Shown: positions 1 to 5,039 of the stretch, piece by piece
Layout of the letters: every line of letters begins with the position of its first letter
How positions within the stretch are numbered: the first letter of the stretch is position 1
Source of the DNA: Deltaproteobacteria bacterium
GTDB lineage: Bacteria; Myxococcota; B64-G9
Reading direction: 5' to 3'
NCBI GenBank assembly: GCA_003647095.1
Contig: QMME01000202.1
Location: 1-7,267, forward strand
Length of the DNA stretch: 7,267 nucleotides
The notes under the pieces: generated by a model
Database searches by the model: none
Told to the model about the DNA's origin: nothing
The model's input: only the letters and a program-made list of their open reading frames with translations
Made by a program: the position numbers and the translations under genes

Positions 1-30
1 CCTACACCGAAAAAAAAAACGGCAGAAAAT

Positions 31-78
31 TTGACAGCCAGGCTTCCCGGTGATACGTAAATTACTTACTAATATTAT
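31..78 (+). promoter_or_regulatory. Promoter candidates upstream of the RHH-like gene
   Basis: A perfect -35 hexamer TTGACA lies at 31-36, but the best -10 partner at normal spacing is poor (GATACG or TACGTA around 52-59). A second arrangement is GTGATA (50-55), a 17-base spacer and TATTAT (73-78, five of six matches). That one would start transcription about 8 bases downstream, almost on the ATG at 87. The tract is AT-rich in a GC-rich window, which supports a promoter. Which pair is used cannot be decided by reading. Confidence 0.45.
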
Positions 79-86
79 GTATTCAC

Positions 87-542
87 ATGCCACGCATAAC
101 TATATCTATTCCGCTGGATCTAAAGGAGAAATTATCGGATCCACGGGTGCGTCGTTCCCTGAACATCTCCAGGGTATGCCAGCAGGCCCTGGACAGGCAG
201 ATACGCCGGTTGCACGACCTGCCCCTGGAGGTCGAACGCCTGGGAAGATTTCTCGACCGCATGGCCCGGCAGCAGGAACGGGAATCCCGCCAGTGGTTCC
301 AGCACGGCCTGCAGGAGGCACGCGACTGGCTGGAACACGAGGCATCGTACGCACAGGTTCGCCTGCTGGGCTCGGCAAACGCGGCCCGCAGGCTGCGCCG
401 CCTGCTGTCGGCTCCACCCGGGCCCTTGCGCGAGGGACTCGAATCGCGGGCCGCGGTCGCGGATTTCGACCGGGACGGCTACCTGCAGGGCTGGGTGGCG
501 GCCATTGGTGCCTACTGGCAGTTTCTGGAACGCAATCTCTGA
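87..542 (+). CDS. Hypothetical protein with ribbon-helix-helix-like N-terminus
   Basis: A 151-residue protein of unknown function. Residues 3-13 (RITISIPLDLK) form an alternating hydrophobic strand followed by a helix. 'NISRVCQQALDRQIRRL' at 26-42 then looks like the second helix of a ribbon-helix-helix fold, as in CcdA/CopG-type DNA-binding proteins. The rest is charged and helical, with W81-L-E-H-E-A-S-Y88 and a C-terminal Y132-L-Q-G-W segment. At 151 residues it is longer than typical RHH antitoxins. ATG 87 is the only usual start codon after the in-frame stop at 51, yet no Shine-Dalgarno precedes it. An AAGGAG at 123-128 is too far from the in-frame GTG at 147 to replace it. The first 20 codons use AT-rich codons (ATA, CTA, TTA), unlike the rest. 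The next gene begins 34 bases downstream, so an operon is likely. The RHH reading is motif-based and moderate; the function is unknown. Confidence 0.75.
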   Translation: MPRITISIPLDLKEKLSDPRVRRSLNISRVCQQALDRQIRRLHDLPLEVERLGRFLDRMARQQERESRQWFQHGLQEARDWLEHEASYAQVRLLGSANAARRLRRLLSAPPGPLREGLESRAAVADFDRDGYLQGWVAAIGAYWQFLERNL

Positions 543-576
543 GGGTTGTCCAATTCTCATGCCTAAGGAGGGGCAG

Positions 577-882
577 ATGATCGAAAGGGCATACCAGGAC
601 TTCGAGGGCAGCTTCCTGCTGGGGGAAGCGGACGGGCAGGCATGGTCGGCCAGGGCCCGCTCCAACGAGATCCAGTCGGTGGCCATGCTGCATCCCGAGG
701 AGGTCGGCCAGCGCGACATCTTCGGCCAGGCCAATGCCGGCTGGCTGGAGGAACGTGCCGCCAGCTACCGTACCCGCGACGAGAGATTCGTACCCCAGGC
801 CTATCTCGAAGGGTTCCTGTCATCGGTAAGGCGCACCCGGCGGCAGATGGCCTTCGCCATGGCCCGGCGCCGTCGCGCCTGA
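577..882 (+). CDS. Hypothetical small protein, partner of upstream RHH-like gene
   Basis: A 101-residue protein that I do not recognise. It begins with an acidic, aromatic segment (MIERAYQDFEGSFLLGE), has W56-L-E-E-R-A-A-S-Y64 in the middle and Y77-L-E-G-F near the end, and closes with a strongly basic tail (RRTRRQ, then ARRRRA). ATG 577 is chosen because a full TAAGGAGG at 564-571 sits 5 bases before it; an in-frame ATG at 559 would have that site inside the gene. It lies 34 bases after the RHH-like gene on the same strand and has no promoter of its own that I can see, so the two are probably co-transcribed. The W-L-E..A-S-Y and Y-L-x-G-(W/F) patterns recur in the upstream protein, hinting at a common fold or interaction. 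No signal peptide or membrane segment is visible. Confidence 0.72.
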   Translation: MIERAYQDFEGSFLLGEADGQAWSARARSNEIQSVAMLHPEEVGQRDIFGQANAGWLEERAASYRTRDERFVPQAYLEGFLSSVRRTRRQMAFAMARRRRA

Positions 883-898
883 AGCGGTCAGGTCGGGT

Positions 899-1459
899 TC
901 AGGTCCGGCCGCGGCCGGCGTCTTCGGTCAACAGCAGGGTGCCCAGGTCCCTGCCTCCCGGCAACATGAGCTGTACCTTGGGCGGCTGGTCTTTATGGGA
1001 GTGCTTGTGCTGCCGGTAGCTCTGGGCCAGTTCTTCGACGACTTCCCTTCTTTTCTCGAACTCCCCCTTGGGGATCTCGATGCGCTCAATGCCCAGGTGA
1101 TTGGACACCATCTCCACCAGGCTGAACGGGGAAAACAACTCCGACAGCAGCTCGTCGGCTCCGGCCTGCCGGGCCTTTTCCTTCTCGCCATCCTCGTCGG
1201 TGGTCATGCCGATGACGATCATCTTCTGCCCCATGCCGTAAGTGCGCAGGCGGCGGATGAAATCGTTTCCCATGGTGCCCGGCGAGGTGGTGTTAACCAC
1301 CACCAGGCGCGGTTTTTCCCGGGGCAGGCGTCCCAGGGCCTCGTCACCGCTGGCGGCGGAGAAGATGTCGAAGCCGGTGATCTTGAGCACGTCGTAGACG
1401 CGCTTGCGCCGGCCGACGTCATCGTCGACGATCATCACGGCCTTTTTTCGGAGTTGCAT
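899..1459 (-). CDS. Degenerate receiver-domain protein (pseudo-response regulator)
   Basis: A 186-residue protein. Residues about 6-125 are a CheY-like receiver domain: strand 1 'AVMIVDDD' supplies the acidic residues D12-D14, 'GFDIFSAASGDEAL' follows as usual, and strand 4 ends in T86-T87. The phosphoacceptor aspartate is replaced by N56 ('LVVVNTTSPG'; codon AAC, read from 1294-1292). The conserved lysine of the usual K-P-F is S110 (S-P-F). Classical Asp phosphorylation is therefore unlikely, and it may act as an unphosphorylated interaction domain. The C-terminal 60 residues are charged and helical with a His-rich stretch (YRQHKHSHKD), and match no output domain I know. ATG 1459 keeps strand 1 intact; the ATG at codon 9 would cut it. 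The Shine-Dalgarno is weak. A TATAAC (1467-1462) lies just upstream. The gene converges with the small + strand gene, 16 bases away. Confidence 0.85.
   Translation of the reverse strand: MQLRKKAVMIVDDDVGRRKRVYDVLKITGFDIFSAASGDEALGRLPREKPRLVVVNTTSPGTMGNDFIRRLRTYGMGQKMIVIGMTTDEDGEKEKARQAGADELLSELFSPFSLVEMVSNHLGIERIEIPKGEFEKRREVVEELAQSYRQHKHSHKDQPPKVQLMLPGGRDLGTLLLTEDAGRGRT
905..918. repeat. 14-base perfect palindrome at 3' end of receiver gene
   Basis: CCGGCCGCGGCCGG is its own reverse complement. It lies within the last codons of the receiver-domain gene, just past the convergent junction with the small + strand gene. No T-run follows on either strand, so it is not a canonical intrinsic terminator. 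It could form a cruciform or a barrier hairpin, or be a by-product of high GC. Confidence 0.5.
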
Positions 1460-1505
1460 GCGTTATACCCACCCCGGCTTAGTGGCAGGTCTCATCGACC
1501 GATAA

Positions 1506-1533
1506 TGCGGGCCCGATCCGGCACCGGCCCGCA
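1506..1533 (-). terminator. Terminator-like hairpin downstream of tRNA-Cys
   Basis: On the - strand TGCGGGCC pairs perfectly with GGCCCGCA across a 12-base loop, beginning 6 bases after the tRNA-Cys 3' end. It is followed by TTATC rather than a real T-tract. Its position between the tRNA pair and the receiver gene fits a transcription end or processing hairpin. The weak T-run lowers confidence. Confidence 0.5.
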
Positions 1534-1539
1534 TCGCCA

Positions 1540-1610
<71 letters not shown>

Positions 1611-1619
1611 AAATAAAAA

Positions 1620-1692
1620 AGCGGGTGAAGGGATTTGAACCCTCGACCTCAACCTTGGCAAGGTTGCACTCTAGCCACTGAGTTACACCCGC
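1620..1692 (-). tRNA. tRNA-Gly (anticodon GCC)
   Basis: The reverse strand gives acceptor GCGGGTG/CACCCGC and D-stem ACTC/GAGT. The anticodon stem CAACC/GGTTG encloses loop TTGCCAA, with anticodon GCC at 1659-1657. The T-arm is GAGGG-TTCAAAT-CCCTT, with one G-T pair. The discriminator is U, as expected for bacterial tRNA-Gly. CCA is not encoded; the acceptor runs directly into TTTTTTATTT before tRNA-Cys. A TTGACA -35 element lies about 40 bases upstream. In Escherichia coli glyW and cysT also follow pgsA, so the tRNA order agrees with a known arrangement. Confidence 0.96.
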
Positions 1693-1705
1693 ACAACGGG
1701 CCACT

Positions 1706-1734
1706 TTTTTTGATCAGACACGACTGGATGTCAA
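1706..1734 (-). promoter_or_regulatory. Promoter candidate for the tRNA-Gly/tRNA-Cys pair
   Basis: A perfect TTGACA reads on the - strand at 1734-1729. At 16-18 bases spacing the -10 region is an A-run (AAAAAA around 1711-1706), a poor match, followed by a GC-rich stretch (GTGGCCCG) before the mature tRNA. GC-rich discriminators are known for stringently controlled tRNA promoters. The -35 is convincing and the -10 is not. Confidence 0.5.
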
Positions 1735-1736
1735 GC

Positions 1737-1756
1737 AAAAACACCGGGAAGTGTTT
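1737..1756 (-). terminator. Weak terminator candidate after the FHA gene
   Basis: On the - strand AAACAC pairs with GTGTTT across loop TTCCCG, and the second arm runs into a five-T tract (GTGTTTTTG). The hairpin begins at the stop codon of the FHA gene and ends just before the TTGACA of the tRNA promoter. The stem is short and AT-rich, so read-through into the tRNAs is possible. Confidence 0.4.
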
Positions 1757-2289
1757 CACGACATCGCCCGCAGCATGACCCGGAACGGCTCCGCCTCGAC
1801 AAACTGGAAGAGAAACTTCCACATGGCCACCATGTCGCCGCTTTTCAGCTTGGCCGGCTGTCCCGGTTCCAGCCGGGTGCCGTTGAGCCGGGTGCCGTTT
1901 GCCGAACCCTGGTCCTCCAACCACCAGCTGCGGCGTTTTTCGAAAAAGGCCGCATGCTGGCGGGAGATCTTGCTGGCACGAATGATTATGTCACAGGAGT
2001 CCAACCGTCCCAGCACGACTTTGTCCCGCAGCCGACCACGTCCGCTGAGCACCACCGGTATCACCTGCTTGGACGGAGGTTGTGCCAACTCCGCCAGCTG
2101 GAACTTGCCACTGTGCACCGTTCTCACCGTGCTCTCATCGTCGTCGTCAAACTCGCTGGGAGGTGTAAAGACCACCACCAGGTAGGGATGGGAATGGAGC
2201 CGGGCGAACTCCTTCTCGCCCAGGCGCTCCATTTCCTTCCGCAGTTCCGTCATGTAAACGCTGTTGAATCGGGACCCGGCCATTTTCAT
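1756..2289 (-). CDS. FHA-domain protein
   Basis: A 177-residue cytoplasmic-type protein with a C-terminal forkhead-associated domain (about residues 76-168), a phosphothreonine-binding module. Visible FHA landmarks are G94-R95, S109-R-Q-H112, and S129-A-N-G-T133 followed by N136-G137. The N-terminal 75 residues hold a charged helix, 'HPYLVVVFTP' and the acidic run EFDDDDE, and match no domain I know. I chose ATG 2289 because GGGAGAAGGG directly precedes it and a TATAAT (2317-2312) lies upstream. ATG 2283 is nearly as good. The frame stays open to an ATG at 2388, but that start has no ribosome site and would place the promoter inside the gene. It follows pgsA on the same strand with a 106-base gap. 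No protein kinase lies in the window, so the phosphorylated partner is unknown. Confidence 0.88.
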   Translation of the reverse strand: MKMAGSRFNSVYMTELRKEMERLGEKEFARLHSHPYLVVVFTPPSEFDDDDESTVRTVHSGKFQLAELAQPPSKQVIPVVLSGRGRLRDKVVLGRLDSCDIIIRASKISRQHAAFFEKRRSWWLEDQGSANGTRLNGTRLEPGQPAKLKSGDMVAMWKFLFQFVEAEPFRVMLRAMS

Positions 2290-2311
2290 CCCTTCTCCCT
2301 CATCCACGTTA

Positions 2312-2317
2312 ATTATA
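2312..2317 (-). promoter_or_regulatory. -10 element of FHA gene promoter
   Basis: A consensus TATAAT reads on the - strand, about 22 bases before the chosen FHA start and downstream of the pgsA stop. The -35 region is weak (TTGCTT at 14 bases spacing, CTGTTG at 17). It suggests that the FHA gene can be transcribed separately from pgsA. Confidence 0.5.
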
Positions 2318-2395
2318 CCGCAGTATGCCAAAAGCAACAGCAGCATTCGACCGGGCCATGCCTGCCGGCCGCCTTCCGGTGGAACCATGACAATC

Positions 2396-3073
2396 TCATG
2401 CGTTTTCGGCCCGCTTCTCCCTCCGGAGCATCTCGCGGATGAATCCGCCCACGTACTGGCTGGCGGAGAATATGGAGAAGAACAGGGAGAGGTAGATCAA
2501 CCACATGCCCACCACGTGGAAATCGACCCAGGGCCTGACGGCTACCCCCCAGGAGGCCAGCAAGCGGTGCAGCCAGGTACCGGTCACCAGGTTGTGCAGT
2601 CCCGGAGTAATGATGGCCACCGGGTAGGGGTAGTGGATGATCAGGGCCAGGATACCCACCAGCTGAAAGGCCGTCTTCCACTTGCCTCCCTGGCTGGCGG
2701 CAATGACCAGTCCCTCCGAGGAGGCAATCCCCCGCAGTCCGGTGATGGCCAGCTCCCGGGCCAGCAACAGTACCACCACCCAGGCGGGAATCCGTCCCAG
2801 GGGAATCAACATCACCAGGGTGGAGGCGACGATCAGCTTGTCGGCCAGGGGGTCGAGGAACTTGCCCAGCACGGTGATCAAACCGCGGCGGCGGGCCAGC
2901 CAGCCGTCCAGGTAGTCGGTTATGGATGCCAGGGCGAACAGACCGGCGGCGATGAAGCAGTTGATGCGGCTTTCGAAAGTGATGAAAACCAGCACCACGG
3001 GAATGATCAGGATGCGACACATGGTCAGCGTGTTGGGCAGGTTGAAAAACTCTTTCTTCAGGTTTCCAGACAC
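2396..3073 (-). CDS. pgsA: CDP-diacylglycerol-glycerol-3-phosphate 3-phosphatidyltransferase
   Basis: This inner-membrane enzyme makes phosphatidylglycerophosphate from CDP-diacylglycerol and glycerol-3-phosphate, the committed step to phosphatidylglycerol and cardiolipin. The complete CDP-alcohol phosphotransferase signature D-x2-DG-x2-AR-x8-G-x3-D-x3-D is present (D53, D56, G57, A60, R61, G70, D74, D78). The N-terminus 'NLPNTLTMCRILIIP' and several hydrophobic segments fit the family. At 225 residues it is longer than E. coli PgsA (182), mainly through a loop of about 30 residues near 151-182 before 'DFHVVGMWLIYLS'. Two GTG starts compete: 3079 is only 2 bases from the GGAGG (3086-3082), while 3073 has 8 bases of spacing and is preferred here. 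It follows the TPR gene by 18 bases. The tRNA-Gly/Cys pair further downstream matches a known pgsA neighbourhood. Confidence 0.93.
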   Translation of the reverse strand: MSGNLKKEFFNLPNTLTMCRILIIPVVLVFITFESRINCFIAAGLFALASITDYLDGWLARRRGLITVLGKFLDPLADKLIVASTLVMLIPLGRIPAWVVVLLLARELAITGLRGIASSEGLVIAASQGGKWKTAFQLVGILALIIHYPYPVAIITPGLHNLVTGTWLHRLLASWGVAVRPWVDFHVVGMWLIYLSLFFSIFSASQYVGGFIREMLRREKRAENA

Positions 3074-3091
3074 GACCACTTCCTCCCGGTC

Positions 3092-4240
3092 TCAGGGATT
3101 GCCCAGCAACACGGCACCCCTGCCCTGCAGCAGCGCCCAGACATCTTCATGGCCAACTTGCTGCTGCAGCAATGAAGGTTCCAGCTCTCCCCGCCAGCCC
3201 AGCAATGCCGACATCTTCACTCGCAGGGGTTGCTCCTCCGCCACCGGAAACCAGCGACCCCGGCGACATGCCAGGACCAGTACGCCCGGACCGGTCATGT
3301 GAAAAACGTGCATGTCGTTGCCGTCCCCACCTGCCCTCAGGCGACCGTTCTCCCACTGCCGCCCACCGGCGAAGGCAATGACATTCTCCTCGCGGAAGAA
3401 GCCGGCTTCAGCGGCCAGTTCCACCAGCTGGTAGCCGCCGCCAGGGGGGGAAATAAAGAAGGCCCGGTGCAGTCCCTGCACCCGGCACATCACCCGGGAG
3501 CCACCTCCGAACAACCACCTGGTATCCTGCCCCCGGTAACGCTTCCGCAGCGGTTGGTACTCGAATTCTCCCTGCACCTGCACCAGGTGGTCCAGGCGAC
3601 AGCAGAAGTCCTCGACTCCCTCCACCAGCAACCCGGCGGGTTCGACGATGAAGGGACCGGCCCTGGTAACGGCTGCTTCCGGTTGCTCGTTTCCACTCTC
3701 CCCGGCGGTCGCCGAGCCCTGTCTCCGGAAGGGCTCCTGCCAGTCCATGGGGCCGAGCCCTTCCGCCCGCTCCCCGCTTGCCGGCAAAACCGCTCCCGGG
3801 GCCCGCTCCTGCCCGTCCTTCCCGCGCAGTGCCTGCAGCATGGCCTGGGCCCGCCGGTGAGAGGGATTGTTCTCCAACAATGTAGACAGCAATTCTTCTG
3901 CCCGCGCCGACTGCCCGGCCTTGATCAGCACCGTGGCCAGGTTCAGCGACAGGGATTCATCGCCGGGATATCGCTCCAGCAACCCGTCGTAGATGGAAAT
4001 CGCCTCTTCCAGGCGATCCTGGCGGTAGGCCAGCAACCCCAGCAGGTTCTGGCACTTGGCGTTGCCGGGTTCCAGGCGGGCGGCCTGTTCCAGGTGAAAA
4101 CGGGCCTCGTCCTCGCGGCCACGCTGCAACAGGTCTCCGCCCCGGTTGAAATGGAACAGAAACTCCTCTTCCCGGTTCTCCCCGGGGGCATCCCAGGCAG
4201 AAGCAGAAGGAGTGGACTGGCCTGGGTCGGTTTCACTCAT
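3092..4240 (-). CDS. TPR protein with AIM24-like C-terminal domain
   Basis: A 382-residue protein. Residues about 28-128 form three tetratricopeptide repeats (for example 'AKCQNLLGLLAYRQDRLEEA', then the YPGDESLSLN repeat), a protein-protein interaction scaffold. A Pro/Gly/Glu-rich linker spans about 140-195. Residues 196-382 are a beta-rich domain with 'FIVEPAGLLV', 'GEFEYQPLRKRYRG', 'ENVIAFAGGRQWENGRL' and 'VLVLACRRGRWFPV'. I read this as AIM24/DUF124-like, mainly from the repeated hydrophobic-Gly pattern and the W-E-N-G-R-L region; that call is moderate. ATG 4240 overlaps the end of the transglycosylase gene as ATGAGTGA (8 bases), implying translational coupling, with GGGGGAG 10 bases upstream. 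The frame extends back to 4300 but has no better start. No signal peptide is seen, so it is probably cytosolic. Function is unknown; envelope-related by context. Confidence 0.85.
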   Translation of the reverse strand: MSETDPGQSTPSASAWDAPGENREEEFLFHFNRGGDLLQRGREDEARFHLEQAARLEPGNAKCQNLLGLLAYRQDRLEEAISIYDGLLERYPGDESLSLNLATVLIKAGQSARAEELLSTLLENNPSHRRAQAMLQALRGKDGQERAPGAVLPASGERAEGLGPMDWQEPFRRQGSATAGESGNEQPEAAVTRAGPFIVEPAGLLVEGVEDFCCRLDHLVQVQGEFEYQPLRKRYRGQDTRWLFGGGSRVMCRVQGLHRAFFISPPGGGYQLVELAAEAGFFREENVIAFAGGRQWENGRLRAGGDGNDMHVFHMTGPGVLVLACRRGRWFPVAEEQPLRVKMSALLGWRGELEPSLLQQQVGHEDVWALLQGRGAVLLGNP

Positions 4241-4898
4241 TGGCCAGCAACTCCCCCTTCCGCCCGGGAGTGCGCTCGCCGGCGGCCCGAAAAGCATCAT
4301 AGAGACGAATGACCCGTTTCACGTAGCGCCTGGTCTCGGCAAAGGGAGGTATCCCGTCATACTTGAGCACCGCCCGCAACCCGGCATTGTAGGCGGCTAC
4401 CGTCAACACCAGGTCGTTGTCCAGGCGATTGGCCAGGTATCTCAGGAAGCGGGCCCCTCCCAGGATGCTCTGCCGGGGCTCGAAGGGATTGGTCACCCTC
4501 ATCAACTGCGCCGTCTCCGGCATCAACTGCATCAGGCCCAGGGCCCCCACCGGGGAAACGGCAGCCGGACGCAGGTTGCTCTCCACGGCCATGACGGCCT
4601 TGAGGAGTTCGATGGGAATGTTGTAACGGCGAGCGGCCTCCCGCAAGTAAGGCAGGTAGGGCTTCCAGGCCCGGTCATCACGGAAGTGGCGAGCCCGGTG
4701 CCGCCGGAAACGTACCCGCCGGGAGCGCCGCCGCCGAGCGCGTCGCTCCTCCAGGCGCTGGTAGGGATGATCGTCACCGGGCACGTTGGTGAAATGAACC
4801 ACGCCGCTGGCATCCACGTACTGATATATTTCGTCAGCGGCAACCGCCGGTTGCCCGGCCAGCAGCAGCAATGGCAGCACTCGCTCCAATACCTTCAT
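4233..4898 (-). CDS. Periplasmic lytic transglycosylase (DUF4124 + SLT)
   Basis: A 221-residue exported enzyme expected to cleave peptidoglycan glycan strands. Residues 1-21 are a signal peptide (basic start, VLPLLLLAG core, A-V-A-A cleavage region). Residues 22-50 match a DUF4124 module ('EIYQYVDASGVVHFTNVP'). An extremely Arg-rich linker fills 52-76. An SLT/goose-lysozyme-like domain spans about 79-205, with catalytic E106 in 'AVESN', G-L-M-Q-L-M-P at 121-127 and A-Y-N-A-G at 169-173. These are the hallmark motifs of Slt/MltC-type transglycosylases. ATG 4898 has GGAGG 10 bases before it (4913-4909). It is the first gene of the leftward cluster and overlaps the next by 8 bases. It is divergent from nadB. 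Confidence 0.92.
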   Translation of the reverse strand: MKVLERVLPLLLLAGQPAVAADEIYQYVDASGVVHFTNVPGDDHPYQRLEERRARRRRSRRVRFRRHRARHFRDDRAWKPYLPYLREAARRYNIPIELLKAVMAVESNLRPAAVSPVGALGLMQLMPETAQLMRVTNPFEPRQSILGGARFLRYLANRLDNDLVLTVAAYNAGLRAVLKYDGIPPFAETRRYVKRVIRLYDAFRAAGERTPGRKGELLANE

Positions 4899-4930
4899 CG
4901 CCAGGCGTCCTCCGCGCCCCGAGTGACATC

Positions 4931-4960
4931 ATGCTAGCACGAAGGCCGGGCGGGCGGCAA
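4931..4960 (-). promoter_or_regulatory. Promoter candidate for the leftward envelope cluster
   Basis: On the - strand TTGCCG (4960-4955), an 18-base spacer and TAGCAT (4936-4931) are found, with TG one base before the -10, giving an extended -10 (TGCTAGCAT). The predicted start near 4924 leaves a short leader holding the GGAGG of the transglycosylase gene. Hexamer matches are four of six each. Confidence 0.5.
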
Positions 4961-4988
4961 AAAAGCAACCTTTCCGCCGGCTCCGGGT

Positions 4989-5017
4989 TTGACCGCTGTC
5001 CGGCAGCGGGATATACA
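4989..5017 (+). promoter_or_regulatory. nadB promoter
   Basis: TTGACC (4989-4994), a 17-base spacer and TATACA (5012-5017) match the sigma-70 consensus in nine of twelve positions. Transcription would begin near 5024, just before the AAGGAG at 5026-5031. This also argues against the upstream in-frame TTG at 4989 as a start codon, since it is the -35 itself. The inverted repeat GCTGTCCGGCAGC (4995-5007) lies in the spacer and could be a regulator site, but nothing shows that it is one. Confidence 0.7.
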
Positions 5018-5039
5018 GGCCGGGGAAGGAGCGGCCGCA

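Noticed and set aside
1483..1494. TGGCAGGTCTCA also present at 6748-6759
   Set aside because: A single 12-base match with no extended similarity; probably chance in a GC-rich window.
2290..2388. N-terminal extension of the FHA protein with a lipobox-like L-L-A-Y-C
   Set aside because: The starts at 2388 and 2346 have no Shine-Dalgarno, the segment lacks a basic N-region next to the hydrophobic run, Tyr at -1 does not fit a lipobox, and a TATAAT lies inside it. The start at 2289 has a good ribosome site.
2264..3175. 303-codon open frame on the + strand over pgsA
   Set aside because: Gln/Gly/His-rich product with no motif; pgsA on the - strand carries the full catalytic signature.
3230..4312. 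360-codon open frame on the + strand antisense to the TPR gene
   Set aside because: Its composition is a low-complexity shadow of the TPR/AIM24-like gene, and it would run across two well-supported genes.
4989..5039. TTG at 4989 as start of nadB
   Set aside because: It coincides with the -35 hexamer of the nadB promoter, and the GTG at 5040 has AAGGAG at ideal spacing.
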